From Chloroflexota bacterium (lineage in GTDB: Bacteria > Chloroflexota > UBA6077 > CF-72), in assembly GCA_016191465.1 (NCBI GenBank), contig JACPOP010000004.1:17975-59459 (forward strand): a stretch of DNA of 41,485 nt, given 5' to 3'. Positions 23,565 to 31,764 of the stretch are shown piece after piece. The translations under genes and the position numbers were made by a program. Position 1 is the stretch's first letter, and each line of letters starts with the position of its first letter. The notes under the pieces are model-generated. The model was not told the DNA's origin. It searched no databases and saw only the letters and a program-made list of their open reading frames with translations.

Positions 23565-24318
23565 GCGACGGCTCTTCGGTTGCCTCTCCCGACCGACTGG
23601 GTTGAGCGAGCTCGGCGCGTCGGAAGCGGACCTCCGTATTTCGAACGTGGAGTTCCGCGCTGAGCCGCGCCGCAGACGTATCGTGACGCGCGATCGAGTC
23701 CAGGATCGCGCGATGCTCCACCATGGCTTCCGACGAGGCGCCCGGAATGCCGCCGATCGTTCGCCGCAGGTCGGTTAGCAGACCGCTCAGCGCTGCCACC
23801 ACGCCCTGATATACGACATTCCCCGACGCCACGGACACCGCGGCGTGGAATGCGACGTCGACCTGCCGCAGCTCGGCGGCATCGTCGGCCACAACTGCGG
23901 CCACGTTCGCGTCGATGATTGAGCGCAGCTGTCGGATCTGAGCACCGCTGGCGTTCCGTGCTGCGAGTTCGGCGATCGCTCCCTCCGTCCCTGCCCGGAA
24001 TTCAAATAGGTCGGCGATCGGGTTGTTTGCCCGCATCACGCTCGAGAGAATGCCGAGGTCCACGACTGACGAGGAGGGCAACGCCTGAACGAATGCGCCT
24101 CTGCGCGGCGCCACATCGAGGATCCCCAGCAGCGTCAGGGACTGGACCGCCTCGCGGACCGGAGCTCGACTCATGCCGAACTGGACTGTCAGCGCCTGCT
24201 CCGTCGGGATGCGGTCGCCCACCTTCCATCGGCCGGACCTGATGTTGCTCAGCATCTGGTCGCGCGCGATCTCGGCCAGCTTCCGACGACGAGGCGGGCG
24301 GGCCGCTGGACCGTCCAT
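23551..24318 (-). CDS. GntR-family transcription regulator, FCD (FadR) subgroup
   Basis: A 255-residue regulator. The winged helix (about 13-78) contains the GntR signature GDRIPTEQALTVQFGMSRAP then VREAVQSL. The all-helical FCD ligand domain follows with metal-site residues D and H in RQVDVAFHAAV, EHRAIL and a final H near HVRNTEVR. I start it at the ATG at 24318 because AAAGGAGG stands 12 bases upstream; the frame remains open to 24426 but that part is not domain-like. FCD regulators usually bind short palindromes and release on binding a carboxylic acid. The shared TATCATATGATGA-type sites across this cluster are the natural candidates for its operator. Confidence 0.9.
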   Translation of the reverse strand: MDGPAARPPRRRKLAEIARDQMLSNIRSGRWKVGDRIPTEQALTVQFGMSRAPVREAVQSLTLLGILDVAPRRGAFVQALPSSSVVDLGILSSVMRANNPIADLFEFRAGTEGAIAELAARNASGAQIRQLRSIIDANVAAVVADDAAELRQVDVAFHAAVSVASGNVVYQGVVAALSGLLTDLRRTIGGIPGASSEAMVEHRAILDSIARHDTSAARLSAELHVRNTEVRFRRAELAQPSRSGEATEEPSRDPP

Positions 24319-24422
24319 CCCGATGCCACACCTCCTTTGGATTGGCGACGATATCGGTCGCGCACTGGGAGGTTTCCTCAGAGCCTGGCGATCCGTCGAT
24401 TCAGGCAAGGGTCGCACACCCC

Positions 24423-25349
24423 TCATTCCACGATGCGGCCATCGAGGACGGTCAGAGATGACCCCTCAGATCCCGCCTCGAACGCAAGGATGATCGCCGA
24501 CTGGTCGATCTCCTCGTCATCGCCCTGCATCAGTGACCGATACAGTCGTGCCGTGGTGTCGGTGAGCGGCACCGCGGCACCGACCTGGGCCGCGAGTGCG
24601 AGCGAGATGTCGAGGTCCTTGAGCTGGAGTCTGGCCTTGAATCGCGGTCGGAAGTCCCGATCCAGAATGCGCTGGCCTTGAACCTCAAGGACCCGGCTCC
24701 CCGCGAATCCGGCCCGGAGGGCCTCGCGGACCTGCACCTGGTCCAGCCCTGCCATCTTCGCAAGATTGAGCCCCTCGGCGACCAGCGCGACGGTCCCCCC
24801 AACGATAACCTGGTTCACCGCCTTGGCCGTCTGGCCGCTGCCCACGGGTCCGAAATGCGTTACGGCAGCCGCGAGTGTGTCAAGGATCAGTCGCGCACGG
24901 GCGACCGCTTCGCCCGAACCTCCGACCATCGCGGACAGCGTACCGGACTCGGCCGCCTCGACGCCGCCGCTGACGGGCGCGTCGACGACGTCAATGCCCG
25001 ACTCGGCGGCGGCCATGGCGAGCGAGGCGATGACTGACGGTGACACCGTGCTCGCGTCGATCCACAGGCCACCCGAGGCGAGATTCCTCAGGATCCCATC
25101 CCGGCCACCTGCCACGTCCCGGACGGCGGCGTCATCCGGCAGCATCGTGATCGCGGCCTGCACGGCGCCAAGCGCGCCAGCGAGGGTCGGATGGACGACC
25201 GCCCCCCGTGGTGGCGGCTGCGCCGCGCGGCGATCGACGACATGGACCGTAAATCCAGCGTCGATGAGGCGGATCGCCATCGGCCGGCCCATCGATCCCA
25301 TGCCGACGAACGCCACCGACGGCGGCGTTGAGGGGGACTCGATCAGCAT
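24423..25349 (-). CDS. Beta-hydroxyacid dehydrogenase (3-hydroxyisobutyrate/tartronate semialdehyde reductase family)
   Basis: A 308-residue NAD(P)-dependent dehydrogenase. The dinucleotide fold is FVGMGSMGRPMA (14-25), the substrate site DAPVSGG (123-129) and the catalytic K176 lies in GSGQTAKAVNQ. In sugar-acid catabolism such enzymes reduce tartronate semialdehyde to glycerate; others oxidise 3-hydroxyisobutyrate or 4-hydroxybutyrate. It is transcribed away from the operator at 25410-25428, toward the GntR gene about 100 bases downstream on the same strand. The exact substrate is open. Confidence 0.88.
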   Translation of the reverse strand: MLIESPSTPPSVAFVGMGSMGRPMAIRLIDAGFTVHVVDRRAAQPPPRGAVVHPTLAGALGAVQAAITMLPDDAAVRDVAGGRDGILRNLASGGLWIDASTVSPSVIASLAMAAAESGIDVVDAPVSGGVEAAESGTLSAMVGGSGEAVARARLILDTLAAAVTHFGPVGSGQTAKAVNQVIVGGTVALVAEGLNLAKMAGLDQVQVREALRAGFAGSRVLEVQGQRILDRDFRPRFKARLQLKDLDISLALAAQVGAAVPLTDTTARLYRSLMQGDDEEIDQSAIILAFEAGSEGSSLTVLDGRIVE

Positions 25350-25409
25350 CTGCTCGATCCGGAGGGACGGCGAGCCACCGGAGGAGGGGTTCGTGGCTCG
25401 CCGTCGCGC

Positions 25410-25428
25410 ATTATCATATGATGATTAT
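25410..25428. promoter_or_regulatory. Operator in the divergent dehydrogenase/amidohydrolase region
   Basis: ATTATCATATGATGATTAT contains the perfect 10-bp palindrome ATCATATGAT. It lies between the divergently transcribed beta-hydroxyacid dehydrogenase gene and the amidohydrolase gene, with possible -10 elements (TATGAT) on both strands, so one bound dimer could control both directions. Confidence 0.65.
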
Positions 25429-25447
25429 GCAGCACAATCGTTGTTGG

Positions 25448-26308
25448 ATGGTCGGCGACGGGGCCGGGACGCGCATCGACTCCCATGCCCACCTGTGGCC
25501 GGAGCATTGGGTGCATCCGCAACAACGTACGGACACGCCGCTACGGGCTGGGGCCCGGGACTTGATCCGCTGCCTGGACGGGAGCCGCGTCGCTCATGCA
25601 GTCGTCAGCCCAGCCGGGGCAGTGCCCGATAACGCCCAGATCGTACGCGCGGCGGCGAGCTACCCGGATCGCCTCTCGGCCGTTGTCCGACTCGACCCCA
25701 CCTCGGTGTCGTTTGTCCCGGATGCCCGAATGTGGGCGGGCGCCGGGGCAATCGGGATCCGCGTGTCCGACGACCTCGACCTCGGGGAACCGCGGGGACG
25801 GGCGGCCATCGATGCCCTCGCCGACGTGTGCCTAGAGCTCGGCCTCGCCGTGGACTGGAGCTTTGTCATCGGCTCGCATCACCTGGTCGAGCGAGTCGCC
25901 GTTCGGGCTGCGGGCGTGCGCCAAGTGGTCGATCACGTTGGATGGCCGGGCCTGGATCTCCGCATCGGCGGAGGTTGGCTGCGCGACTTTCAAGGCGTGC
26001 CGTCCGCCGCGTTGAAGCTATCGGGCTTCTACGCCATGAGCCGCGAACCGTGGCCGTACCGTGACGTATGGGACCTCATCGAACACGCGCTCGTCGCGCT
26101 CGGTCCGGAACGCACGATGTGGGGCTCGGACTGGCCGCTGGCGACGGAGGGTGAGCTCTATTCGCGACAGCTCGGAGTGCTCGATTCGATTCCGTTCATC
26201 GCAGGAGATCTGCGCGACTGGATTCTCGGGCGGACGGCCGAACTGTTCTGGTTCGGGCCGCGAGGCGAGCCGCCCATGCCAGCCACCAGTCGCGACAATA
26301 TCATATGA
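25448..26308 (+). CDS. Amidohydrolase-family TIM-barrel hydrolase or decarboxylase
   Basis: A 286-residue metal-dependent hydrolase of the amidohydrolase_2 group (relatives: 2-pyrone-4,6-dicarboxylate lactonase, L-fuconolactonase, aminocarboxymuconate decarboxylase). Metal-site motifs are IDSHAHLW (10-17), a His in the barrel centre (VVDHVGWPG), and the terminal GSDWPL. In-frame ATGs at 25421 and 25427 overlap the operator; ATG 25448 gives the family's usual N-terminus and was chosen, with some doubt. The family position, next to an SMP-30 lactonase and sugar-acid enzymes, suggests lactone hydrolysis. The stop overlaps the next start (ATGA). Confidence 0.8.
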   Translation: MVGDGAGTRIDSHAHLWPEHWVHPQQRTDTPLRAGARDLIRCLDGSRVAHAVVSPAGAVPDNAQIVRAAASYPDRLSAVVRLDPTSVSFVPDARMWAGAGAIGIRVSDDLDLGEPRGRAAIDALADVCLELGLAVDWSFVIGSHHLVERVAVRAAGVRQVVDHVGWPGLDLRIGGGWLRDFQGVPSAALKLSGFYAMSREPWPYRDVWDLIEHALVALGPERTMWGSDWPLATEGELYSRQLGVLDSIPFIAGDLRDWILGRTAELFWFGPRGEPPMPATSRDNII

Positions 26309-26313
26309 TGAAT
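26297..26313. promoter_or_regulatory. Operator-like palindrome at the amidohydrolase/E1-alpha junction
   Basis: AATATCATATGATGAAT repeats the ATCATATGAT palindrome and spans the stop of one gene and the start codon of the next. Its place inside an operon suggests an internal promoter or a road-block, but the start codon itself supplies part of the match. Confidence 0.5.
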
Positions 26314-27291
26314 GGCGTGGAGCGCAACGGATCGGCGACCGCGAACCAGTCGGACCTTTTTGGCGCGCTGCGGAAGATGACCTTGATCCGGGCCTTCGAG
26401 GAGCGGGCGATCCGGCTGCGGTCGAGCGGCGACATCGCATGCTCGGTTCATCCCTGCAATGGCCAGGAAGCGATAGCCGTCGGGGCGCGGCTGGCGCTCC
26501 GGGACGACGACACGGTCGCTGCGACCTACCGAGGGCACCATTGGGCGATCGCAACGGGCCTCCCGCTCGACGCCCTGATGGCGGAGTTCCTCGGACGGGA
26601 GAGCGGCCTGAACGGCGGGCGAGCCGGGGCCGGTTTGTTCCTGTCCATCGAGCACGGCTTCCTCGGCGAGTCCGGCATCGTGGGCGCAACGGGCCCGATT
26701 GCGACCGGCGCCGCACTCGCCCACCAGTTCGAAGGTCGGGGTCGTGTGTCGGTCGCGTCATTCGGTGATGGCGCGATGAACCAGGGAGCGATCCACGAGG
26801 CGATGTGCTTCGCGGCTGTCTGCGACCTGCCGGTCATCTTCATGTGCGAGAACAACGGGTATGCGGAATTCACCGACGCTGCCGCAATGGTCCGGATCCC
26901 GAGGCTCGCCGACCGCGCCGCATCGTACGGATTTCCGGGAATCCAGATCGATGGCGACGACCTCGAAGCCGTTGTCGCAGCCGTCGCCCTCGCCGCCAAG
27001 CGTGCGCGAGCCGGAGAGGGCCCGACGCTGATCGAGGCAATGACCCATCGACTCGGGGGACACCACACTTTCGATGCCCAACAATATCGCCCCAAGGGCG
27101 AGCAGCAGAGCTGGGCGGCGGCTGACTGCATAGTCCGACTGCGTGAACGGTTGCGAGATGGCGGCGTCGGCGCGGATCGCCTTTCGGAGATCGATCGCGA
27201 GGCCGAGGCGATGGTCGATGCCGCCGTCGGCAAAGCCATGGCAGCACCGCTCTCGGATCCGTCAACCCTCCTCGAGCACGTCTATGCCTGA
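26305..27291 (+). CDS. TPP-dependent 2-oxoacid dehydrogenase E1 alpha (pair 1)
   Basis: A 328-residue E1 alpha chain. The thiamine diphosphate/Mg motif is GDGAMNQG (154-161) ending with N183-N184 in CENNGYAEF, and ATYRGHHW at 73-80 is the substrate-side signature. Such subunits work as alpha2beta2 with the following gene in pyruvate, acetoin or branched-chain 2-oxoacid dehydrogenases. No lipoyl-bearing E2 or E3 gene is in the window, so either these come from elsewhere or the pair acts with another acceptor. The stop overlaps the E1 beta start by 8 bases. Another complete pair is at 38960-40926. Confidence 0.9.
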   Translation: MMNGVERNGSATANQSDLFGALRKMTLIRAFEERAIRLRSSGDIACSVHPCNGQEAIAVGARLALRDDDTVAATYRGHHWAIATGLPLDALMAEFLGRESGLNGGRAGAGLFLSIEHGFLGESGIVGATGPIATGAALAHQFEGRGRVSVASFGDGAMNQGAIHEAMCFAAVCDLPVIFMCENNGYAEFTDAAAMVRIPRLADRAASYGFPGIQIDGDDLEAVVAAVALAAKRARAGEGPTLIEAMTHRLGGHHTFDAQQYRPKGEQQSWAAADCIVRLRERLRDGGVGADRLSEIDREAEAMVDAAVGKAMAAPLSDPSTLLEHVYA

Positions 27292-28282
27292 GGCCACCGC
27301 AGGCGTGGCGACAGTGATCTCCTATCGTCAGGCCGTCAACGAGGCTCTCCACCGTGCGCTTTCCGAATTTCCGGAGGCGATCGTCTTCGGAGAGGACGTC
27401 GCGATCCCGGGCGGTGTCTTCGGGGTGACCAAGGGCCTTCGCGATGCGTTCGGTCCGCGGGTGTTCGACACCCCGATATCGGAGACCGCGATGCTCGGCG
27501 CCGCGGTCGGCGCAGCGCTTCAGCGCAGCCGGCCCATCGTCGAGATCATGTGGGCCGACTTCCTGTTCGTCGCCCTGGATCAGCTCGTGAACCAGGCGTC
27601 AACCGTTCGATACCTGTCACGCGGCCGGTCGTCCGTGCCGATGACAATCCGGACGCAGCAAGGTGCGTTCGCCGCGTCGAGCGCCCATCACTCGCGCTGC
27701 GTCGAGTCGATCCTGGCTCACATCCCTGGCCTCCGGATCGGGCTGCCGTCGACGCCAGAGGACGCCTACCAAATGACGTTGACAGCAATCGCCGACGACG
27801 ATCCGGTGATCGTCATCGAGAACCGCTCGCTCTATCAGACGCAGGGCGAGGTGTCCCTTGGCGCCGAGATCCGACCGATCGGTGGTGCATCGATCCGACG
27901 GTCGGGCCAGCACGTGACGATCGTCGCGCTGTCCAGCATGGTCGATCGGGCCCTTGACGCGGCCGAGCAACTAGCGGCCGAGGGGATCTCCGCCGAGGTG
28001 ATCGATCCCCGCTGGATCTCGCCGTTCGACGACGCGACCATATTCGCTTCGGTCGAGCGCACCGGCCGGCTGATCGTGGTCCACGAAGCGGTGCGAACGG
28101 CCGGATTCGGGGCAGAGATCGTGTCGCGCGTGGCCGAGCATGCCTTCTGGGCACTCGATGCTCCCGTGCGCCGGATCACGAGCCCGGACATTCCCAAGCC
28201 GTCTGCCCCGACGCTGGAGCGAGCGACCCTCCCGTCGGCCGAGGCCATCGTCGCCGCGGCCCGCAACCTGGTTGAGGTCTGA
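27284..28282 (+). CDS. TPP-dependent 2-oxoacid dehydrogenase E1 beta (pair 1)
   Basis: A 332-residue E1 beta chain: ISYRQAVNEALHRAL at the start, FGEDVAIPGGVFGVTKGL (35-52), TPISE with E67 as the TPP-contacting Glu, PMTIRTQQG, and a C-terminal transketolase-like domain beginning near 190. I chose ATG 27284 since earlier in-frame codons belong to the E1 alpha gene. It would form the heterotetramer with the preceding gene product. The GTG or ATG start of the lactonase follows within 50 bases. Confidence 0.9.
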   Translation: MPEATAGVATVISYRQAVNEALHRALSEFPEAIVFGEDVAIPGGVFGVTKGLRDAFGPRVFDTPISETAMLGAAVGAALQRSRPIVEIMWADFLFVALDQLVNQASTVRYLSRGRSSVPMTIRTQQGAFAASSAHHSRCVESILAHIPGLRIGLPSTPEDAYQMTLTAIADDDPVIVIENRSLYQTQGEVSLGAEIRPIGGASIRRSGQHVTIVALSSMVDRALDAAEQLAAEGISAEVIDPRWISPFDDATIFASVERTGRLIVVHEAVRTAGFGAEIVSRVAEHAFWALDAPVRRITSPDIPKPSAPTLERATLPSAEAIVAAARNLVEV

Positions 28283-28329
28283 GCCCGGTGACCACACACA
28301 GCCCGTCCGCCCTCGGAGGTGCCCCATTC

Positions 28330-29205
28330 ATGAGTCACACCACGGCCCTGCCGACATCCAACCCATGGCGTGCCGTCGGTGACATCGACATCGCCATGGC
28401 CGACGTCGATCACGTCGAGGGCATCGCGGTAGCACCGGACGGTTCCCTGTGGGCCGGCGGAGACGCCGGCCAGATTTATCGCGCGACCGACGGTGACACC
28501 TGGGAGATCATCGCGACGCTGCCGGGTCGGACCCTTGGCATCGCCTTCGATGGCGGCGGATCCGCGTACTGCTGCGACATGACCGACCCCGGGGTCTATC
28601 GCGTGTCCCCGACTGGCGAGGTCTCGCTCTACTCCCGCGGGGATGAGGCGCGACCGTTCCGGGTTCCCAACTATCCGGCATTCCTGCCCGACGGCACACT
28701 TCTTGTCAGCGACTCGGGAGACTGGGAGGAGCCGAACGGAACGATCCAGGCGATCGATCCCGGCGGGAGCGCCCGCGTCCTGTCCGACCTGCCCTCGTCG
28801 TTCCCGAATGGCCTCTGTGTCTCCGCCGATGGGCGGACGGTGTATGTCTGCGAGACGACCGCCTCCAGGATCTCCGTCCTTCATCTGGATGCGGCGTCCG
28901 TCGTCCACTTCGAGACGGTCCTTGAGCTTCCTGGCGCGCTGCCGGACGGAGTGGCACTCGACGCCGACGGTCGCCTGTACATCGCTTGCTACGTCCCTGA
29001 TGCCATCTTCGTCCTTGGACTCGACGGGTCGCTGGAGCTTGTCATTCAGGACCCACGACGAATCCTCCTCAACGAGCCGACCAACATCGCATTCGGCGGG
29101 CCGAGCATGACTGATCTCTATTTTGCCAATCTCGGCGACCGACACGTTGGCCGATTGCATCTCGGAGTCGCCGGTCTGGCGCCGCATCGGCCGAATCTCG
29201 CATGA
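28330..29205 (+). CDS. SMP-30/gluconolactonase-family lactonase
   Basis: A 291-residue six-bladed beta-propeller. Metal-binding positions of the family are recognisable: E in DHVEGIAVAPDGSLW near the N-terminus, N in RVPNYPAF, N in FPNGLCVSADGRTVY and D in LPDGVALDADGRLY. These enzymes open aldonolactones to aldonic acids. A CGGAGG ten bases before the ATG at 28330 supports this start; a GTG at 28288 is an alternative. In the cluster it would act between a sugar dehydrogenase (SDR or Gfo/Idh) and an enolase-type dehydratase. Its stop overlaps the next start (ATGA). Confidence 0.85.
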   Translation: MSHTTALPTSNPWRAVGDIDIAMADVDHVEGIAVAPDGSLWAGGDAGQIYRATDGDTWEIIATLPGRTLGIAFDGGGSAYCCDMTDPGVYRVSPTGEVSLYSRGDEARPFRVPNYPAFLPDGTLLVSDSGDWEEPNGTIQAIDPGGSARVLSDLPSSFPNGLCVSADGRTVYVCETTASRISVLHLDAASVVHFETVLELPGALPDGVALDADGRLYIACYVPDAIFVLGLDGSLELVIQDPRRILLNEPTNIAFGGPSMTDLYFANLGDRHVGRLHLGVAGLAPHRPNLA

Positions 29206-30002
29206 CCGTCTGCGTGGTGACCGGGGCGGCGGCCGGGATCGGTCGAGCCATCGCGGACCGCGTCCTGGCCGATGGTTGGGCGGTGATCGCCGTGGACGTC
29301 GACGGGTCAGGCCTGGATTCACTCGTCCAGGACCACCCAGGTGGCCAGGTCCGATCCGTTGTGGGCGATGTGGCTGACCCAGCAACGAGCGCGGAAGCTG
29401 CCGTTGTTGCGGATCAGCTGGGCATTCTCGGCGGTTGGGTGAACAACGCGGCGGTCTACGCGCCGGGCTCTGCGCACGACGTCGCGCCTGCGGACATTCG
29501 ACGACAGATCGACGTGAACCTGATCGGCGCGATGTTCGGTGCATCCGAGGCAACACGTCGGTTTCTTCCGCGCGGCTCAGGATCCATCATCAACGTCAGT
29601 TCCATTCAGAGCATCGCGGCGTTTCCTCGATCGCTGGTCTATGCCTCGACAAAGGGCGGTCTCAATGCCCTGACGCGTCAGATGGCGGTCGAATACGCTC
29701 CCTTCGGGATCCGCGTGAATGCTGTGATGCCCGGTTCGATCCGCACTCCGATGTCGATCACGGGGTGGCAGGAAACGGAGGACCCGGTCGCCGCGGAGCG
29801 CGCCGATGCCCTTCTGCACCCCGTCCGACGGATGGGCGAACCCGAGGACGTGGCGGCTGTCGTGTCGTTTCTCCTGTCGCCGGATGCGTCCTTCGTGACG
29901 GGGCAATGTATCGCCGTCGACGGTGGCGCATCCGCGCGTGTCATCGCCTACGATCCGGACCCGGACCTGGCCGATCGCTTCGGAATCCGGGGTCAATCGT
30001 GA
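29202..30002 (+). CDS. Short-chain dehydrogenase/reductase
   Basis: A 266-residue classical SDR: cofactor motif TGAAAGIG (7-14), NNAA (81-84), catalytic Ser in NVSS (131-134), Y147 and K151 in YASTK, and the C-terminal VDGG. VDVDG at the end of the second strand points to NAD rather than NADP preference. It may oxidise the sugar or a hydroxyacid intermediate. It is coupled to the lactonase gene before it and the FAH-fold gene after it by 4-base overlaps. Confidence 0.9.
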   Translation: MTVCVVTGAAAGIGRAIADRVLADGWAVIAVDVDGSGLDSLVQDHPGGQVRSVVGDVADPATSAEAAVVADQLGILGGWVNNAAVYAPGSAHDVAPADIRRQIDVNLIGAMFGASEATRRFLPRGSGSIINVSSIQSIAAFPRSLVYASTKGGLNALTRQMAVEYAPFGIRVNAVMPGSIRTPMSITGWQETEDPVAAERADALLHPVRRMGEPEDVAAVVSFLLSPDASFVTGQCIAVDGGASARVIAYDPDPDLADRFGIRGQS

Positions 30003-30874
30003 AATTGGCGACGATTCGCCTCGGTGGCCGATCGCGCGTCGCAATCGTCCTCGGTGACGTGGTGCGTCCGCTGCCAAGCCCTCCGGGAGGGCCGGCGTCG
30101 ATGCTCGAGCTGATCGCCGAACCCGATCGGTGGCTCCCGATCCTCCAGGACGGCCCGAGCGTCGATGACATGGCAATCGCCGACATCAACTTCGAGCCGC
30201 CCCTCAGGCCCACGAACATCATCGCAGTCGGACTGAACTACGCGGACCACGCTCACGAGTCGAACATGGCGATCCCGACCGAGCCGTTGGTGTTTGCGAA
30301 GCTGACGGGTTCCGTGATCGGCCACGGACAGACCATCGTTTGGGATCCGAGCCTGACTTCCGAGGTCGACATCGAAGCTGAGCTCGCCGTCGTCATCGGG
30401 CGGACGGCACGAAATGTTGATCGCGCGACGGCCCTGGGATACGTCTTCGGATACACGTGCCTCAACGATGTTTCGGCCCGGGATCTCCAATTTCAGGATG
30501 GCCAGTGGGTGCGAGCCAAGAGCCTCGACACGTTCTGCCCGATCGGCCCGTGGATCGTCACGGCCGACGAGATGCCAGATCTCACAGTGCTGCGCGTGGA
30601 AGGCGTCGTCTCAGGCGAAACACTCCAGTCCGCAGTGACTGGAGACATGATCTTTGGCGTAGCCGAATTGATCGCGCGCCTGTCCCGTTCCTTCACGTTC
30701 CGTCCGGGAGACATCATCGCGACCGGAACGCCGCCTGGAGCCGGCTACTTTCGCGAGCCGCGCCGGCTGCTTCGTGATGGCGACGCCGTGACCGTCAGGA
30801 TCGAAGGCATCGGGGAGTTGTCGAACCCCGTCGCCTCCCGGGCAGGAACCCAGGGGCCGTCTCTCACGACGTGA
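29999..30874 (+). CDS. Fumarylacetoacetate hydrolase-family protein
   Basis: A 291-residue FAH-fold enzyme from a GTG in the GTGA overlap. Fold landmarks: IIAVGLNYADHAHES (about 74-88), metal ligands in SEVDIEAELAVVIG, NDVSARDLQ, RAKSLDTFCPIGPW and TGTPPG. Family members cleave C-C bonds of 1,3-diketones, decarboxylate or tautomerise oxaloacetate, or dehydrate 2,4-diketo-3-deoxy sugar acids. The last role would fit here, since SDR-made 2,4-diketo acids are their substrates. Ten bases of its end overlap the convergent epimerase-like gene. Confidence 0.88.
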   Translation: MKLATIRLGGRSRVAIVLGDVVRPLPSPPGGPASMLELIAEPDRWLPILQDGPSVDDMAIADINFEPPLRPTNIIAVGLNYADHAHESNMAIPTEPLVFAKLTGSVIGHGQTIVWDPSLTSEVDIEAELAVVIGRTARNVDRATALGYVFGYTCLNDVSARDLQFQDGQWVRAKSLDTFCPIGPWIVTADEMPDLTVLRVEGVVSGETLQSAVTGDMIFGVAELIARLSRSFTFRPGDIIATGTPPGAGYFREPRRLLRDGDAVTVRIEGIGELSNPVASRAGTQGPSLTT

Positions 30875-31754
30875 GAATTGCCACCTCGATCCGGGCGTCG
30901 AGTTGCTGGCCACCCTCAAGGACCGTGGCGTCGCCACGACGCTCGCTCACCGACAGGCCCAACGAATGTGGTGTCGATGCCGGCTCCAGCGCCAGCACCT
31001 CGCTTCGGCCAGCCCAGGGGCGAGCTTGGATCGATCGGACCTCAGCCCAGTACCAGGCGAATGGCCACAGCGTCGCGGTCCAAGCGACCTCGACGCCCAA
31101 TCCTCGTGTCGGATTTGAGATTCGATAGCGGGCACTTGGGACCTCGATCACCCCGAATCGGGATTCGCTGTCGGCGAGCGAGAGCAGGCGCCATCGGTCC
31201 CAGTCCAGCCGTCGATCGCCGGCGGCCTCCAACGCAACCTCATCTTCGAGGAGTCGTTCGGCCCGGGAAACATCGGCGTCGACGTAGACGGTCGGTGACA
31301 GGAGACCCTGGCCGAACGCCAGATGCTGGACGGATACGAACGCTCGCGGCCGCGACGTTAGATTGAGGATGTGCTCCTCGAACCAGAACCTGACCCCATC
31401 GAGCCGAGGTCGTCGGACGTACTCGAAGGTTTCGTCCACGTAGCGCAGGGCATCCCCGTCCCAGTCCCACGGATCGACCGACGCGGCGCCATGAAATCCA
31501 TGTCGACGGCCGTCGTGGACGCAGGCGTTGCCGGCGTTCGGGAAGAGAACCTGCCACCCGCCACGATAACCCGCGACCCAGCCCTCCTCATCGAGAGGCT
31601 GTCCACGACGAGAGCGCTTCGGGGCCCAAGGCGATCGGAAGAGGAGTTCCGTTCCCGAAGGACGGTGCCGGATCGACCGCACCTCACCGCCGTGGATCGG
31701 ATCGATCGTGACGTCCACCGCATCGCTTCGGAGCATGACAAGCGAATCCTGCAT
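30864..31754 (-). CDS. Aldose 1-epimerase-like protein
   Basis: A 296-residue beta-sandwich protein of the galactose-mutarotase-like fold. Features: GGEVRSIRH near the N-terminus, GGWQVLFPNAG, HGFHGAASVDPWDW with the probable catalytic-side His, and LALEPASTPHSLG in the last strand region, where the family has its Glu. It would catalyse alpha/beta anomer exchange or bind a sugar. It starts 10 bases after the enolase-superfamily gene on the same strand and its 3' end overlaps the convergent FAH gene. The exact branch is not clear to me. Confidence 0.72.
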   Translation of the reverse strand: MQDSLVMLRSDAVDVTIDPIHGGEVRSIRHRPSGTELLFRSPWAPKRSRRGQPLDEEGWVAGYRGGWQVLFPNAGNACVHDGRRHGFHGAASVDPWDWDGDALRYVDETFEYVRRPRLDGVRFWFEEHILNLTSRPRAFVSVQHLAFGQGLLSPTVYVDADVSRAERLLEDEVALEAAGDRRLDWDRWRLLSLADSESRFGVIEVPSARYRISNPTRGLGVEVAWTATLWPFAWYWAEVRSIQARPWAGRSEVLALEPASTPHSLGLSVSERRGDATVLEGGQQLDARIEVAILTS

Positions 31755-31764
31755 TGACGACTCG

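Noticed and set aside
27835-29556. Minus-strand open frame of 573 codons
   Set aside because: Shadow of the E1 beta, lactonase and SDR genes, which have clear active-site motifs on the plus strand.
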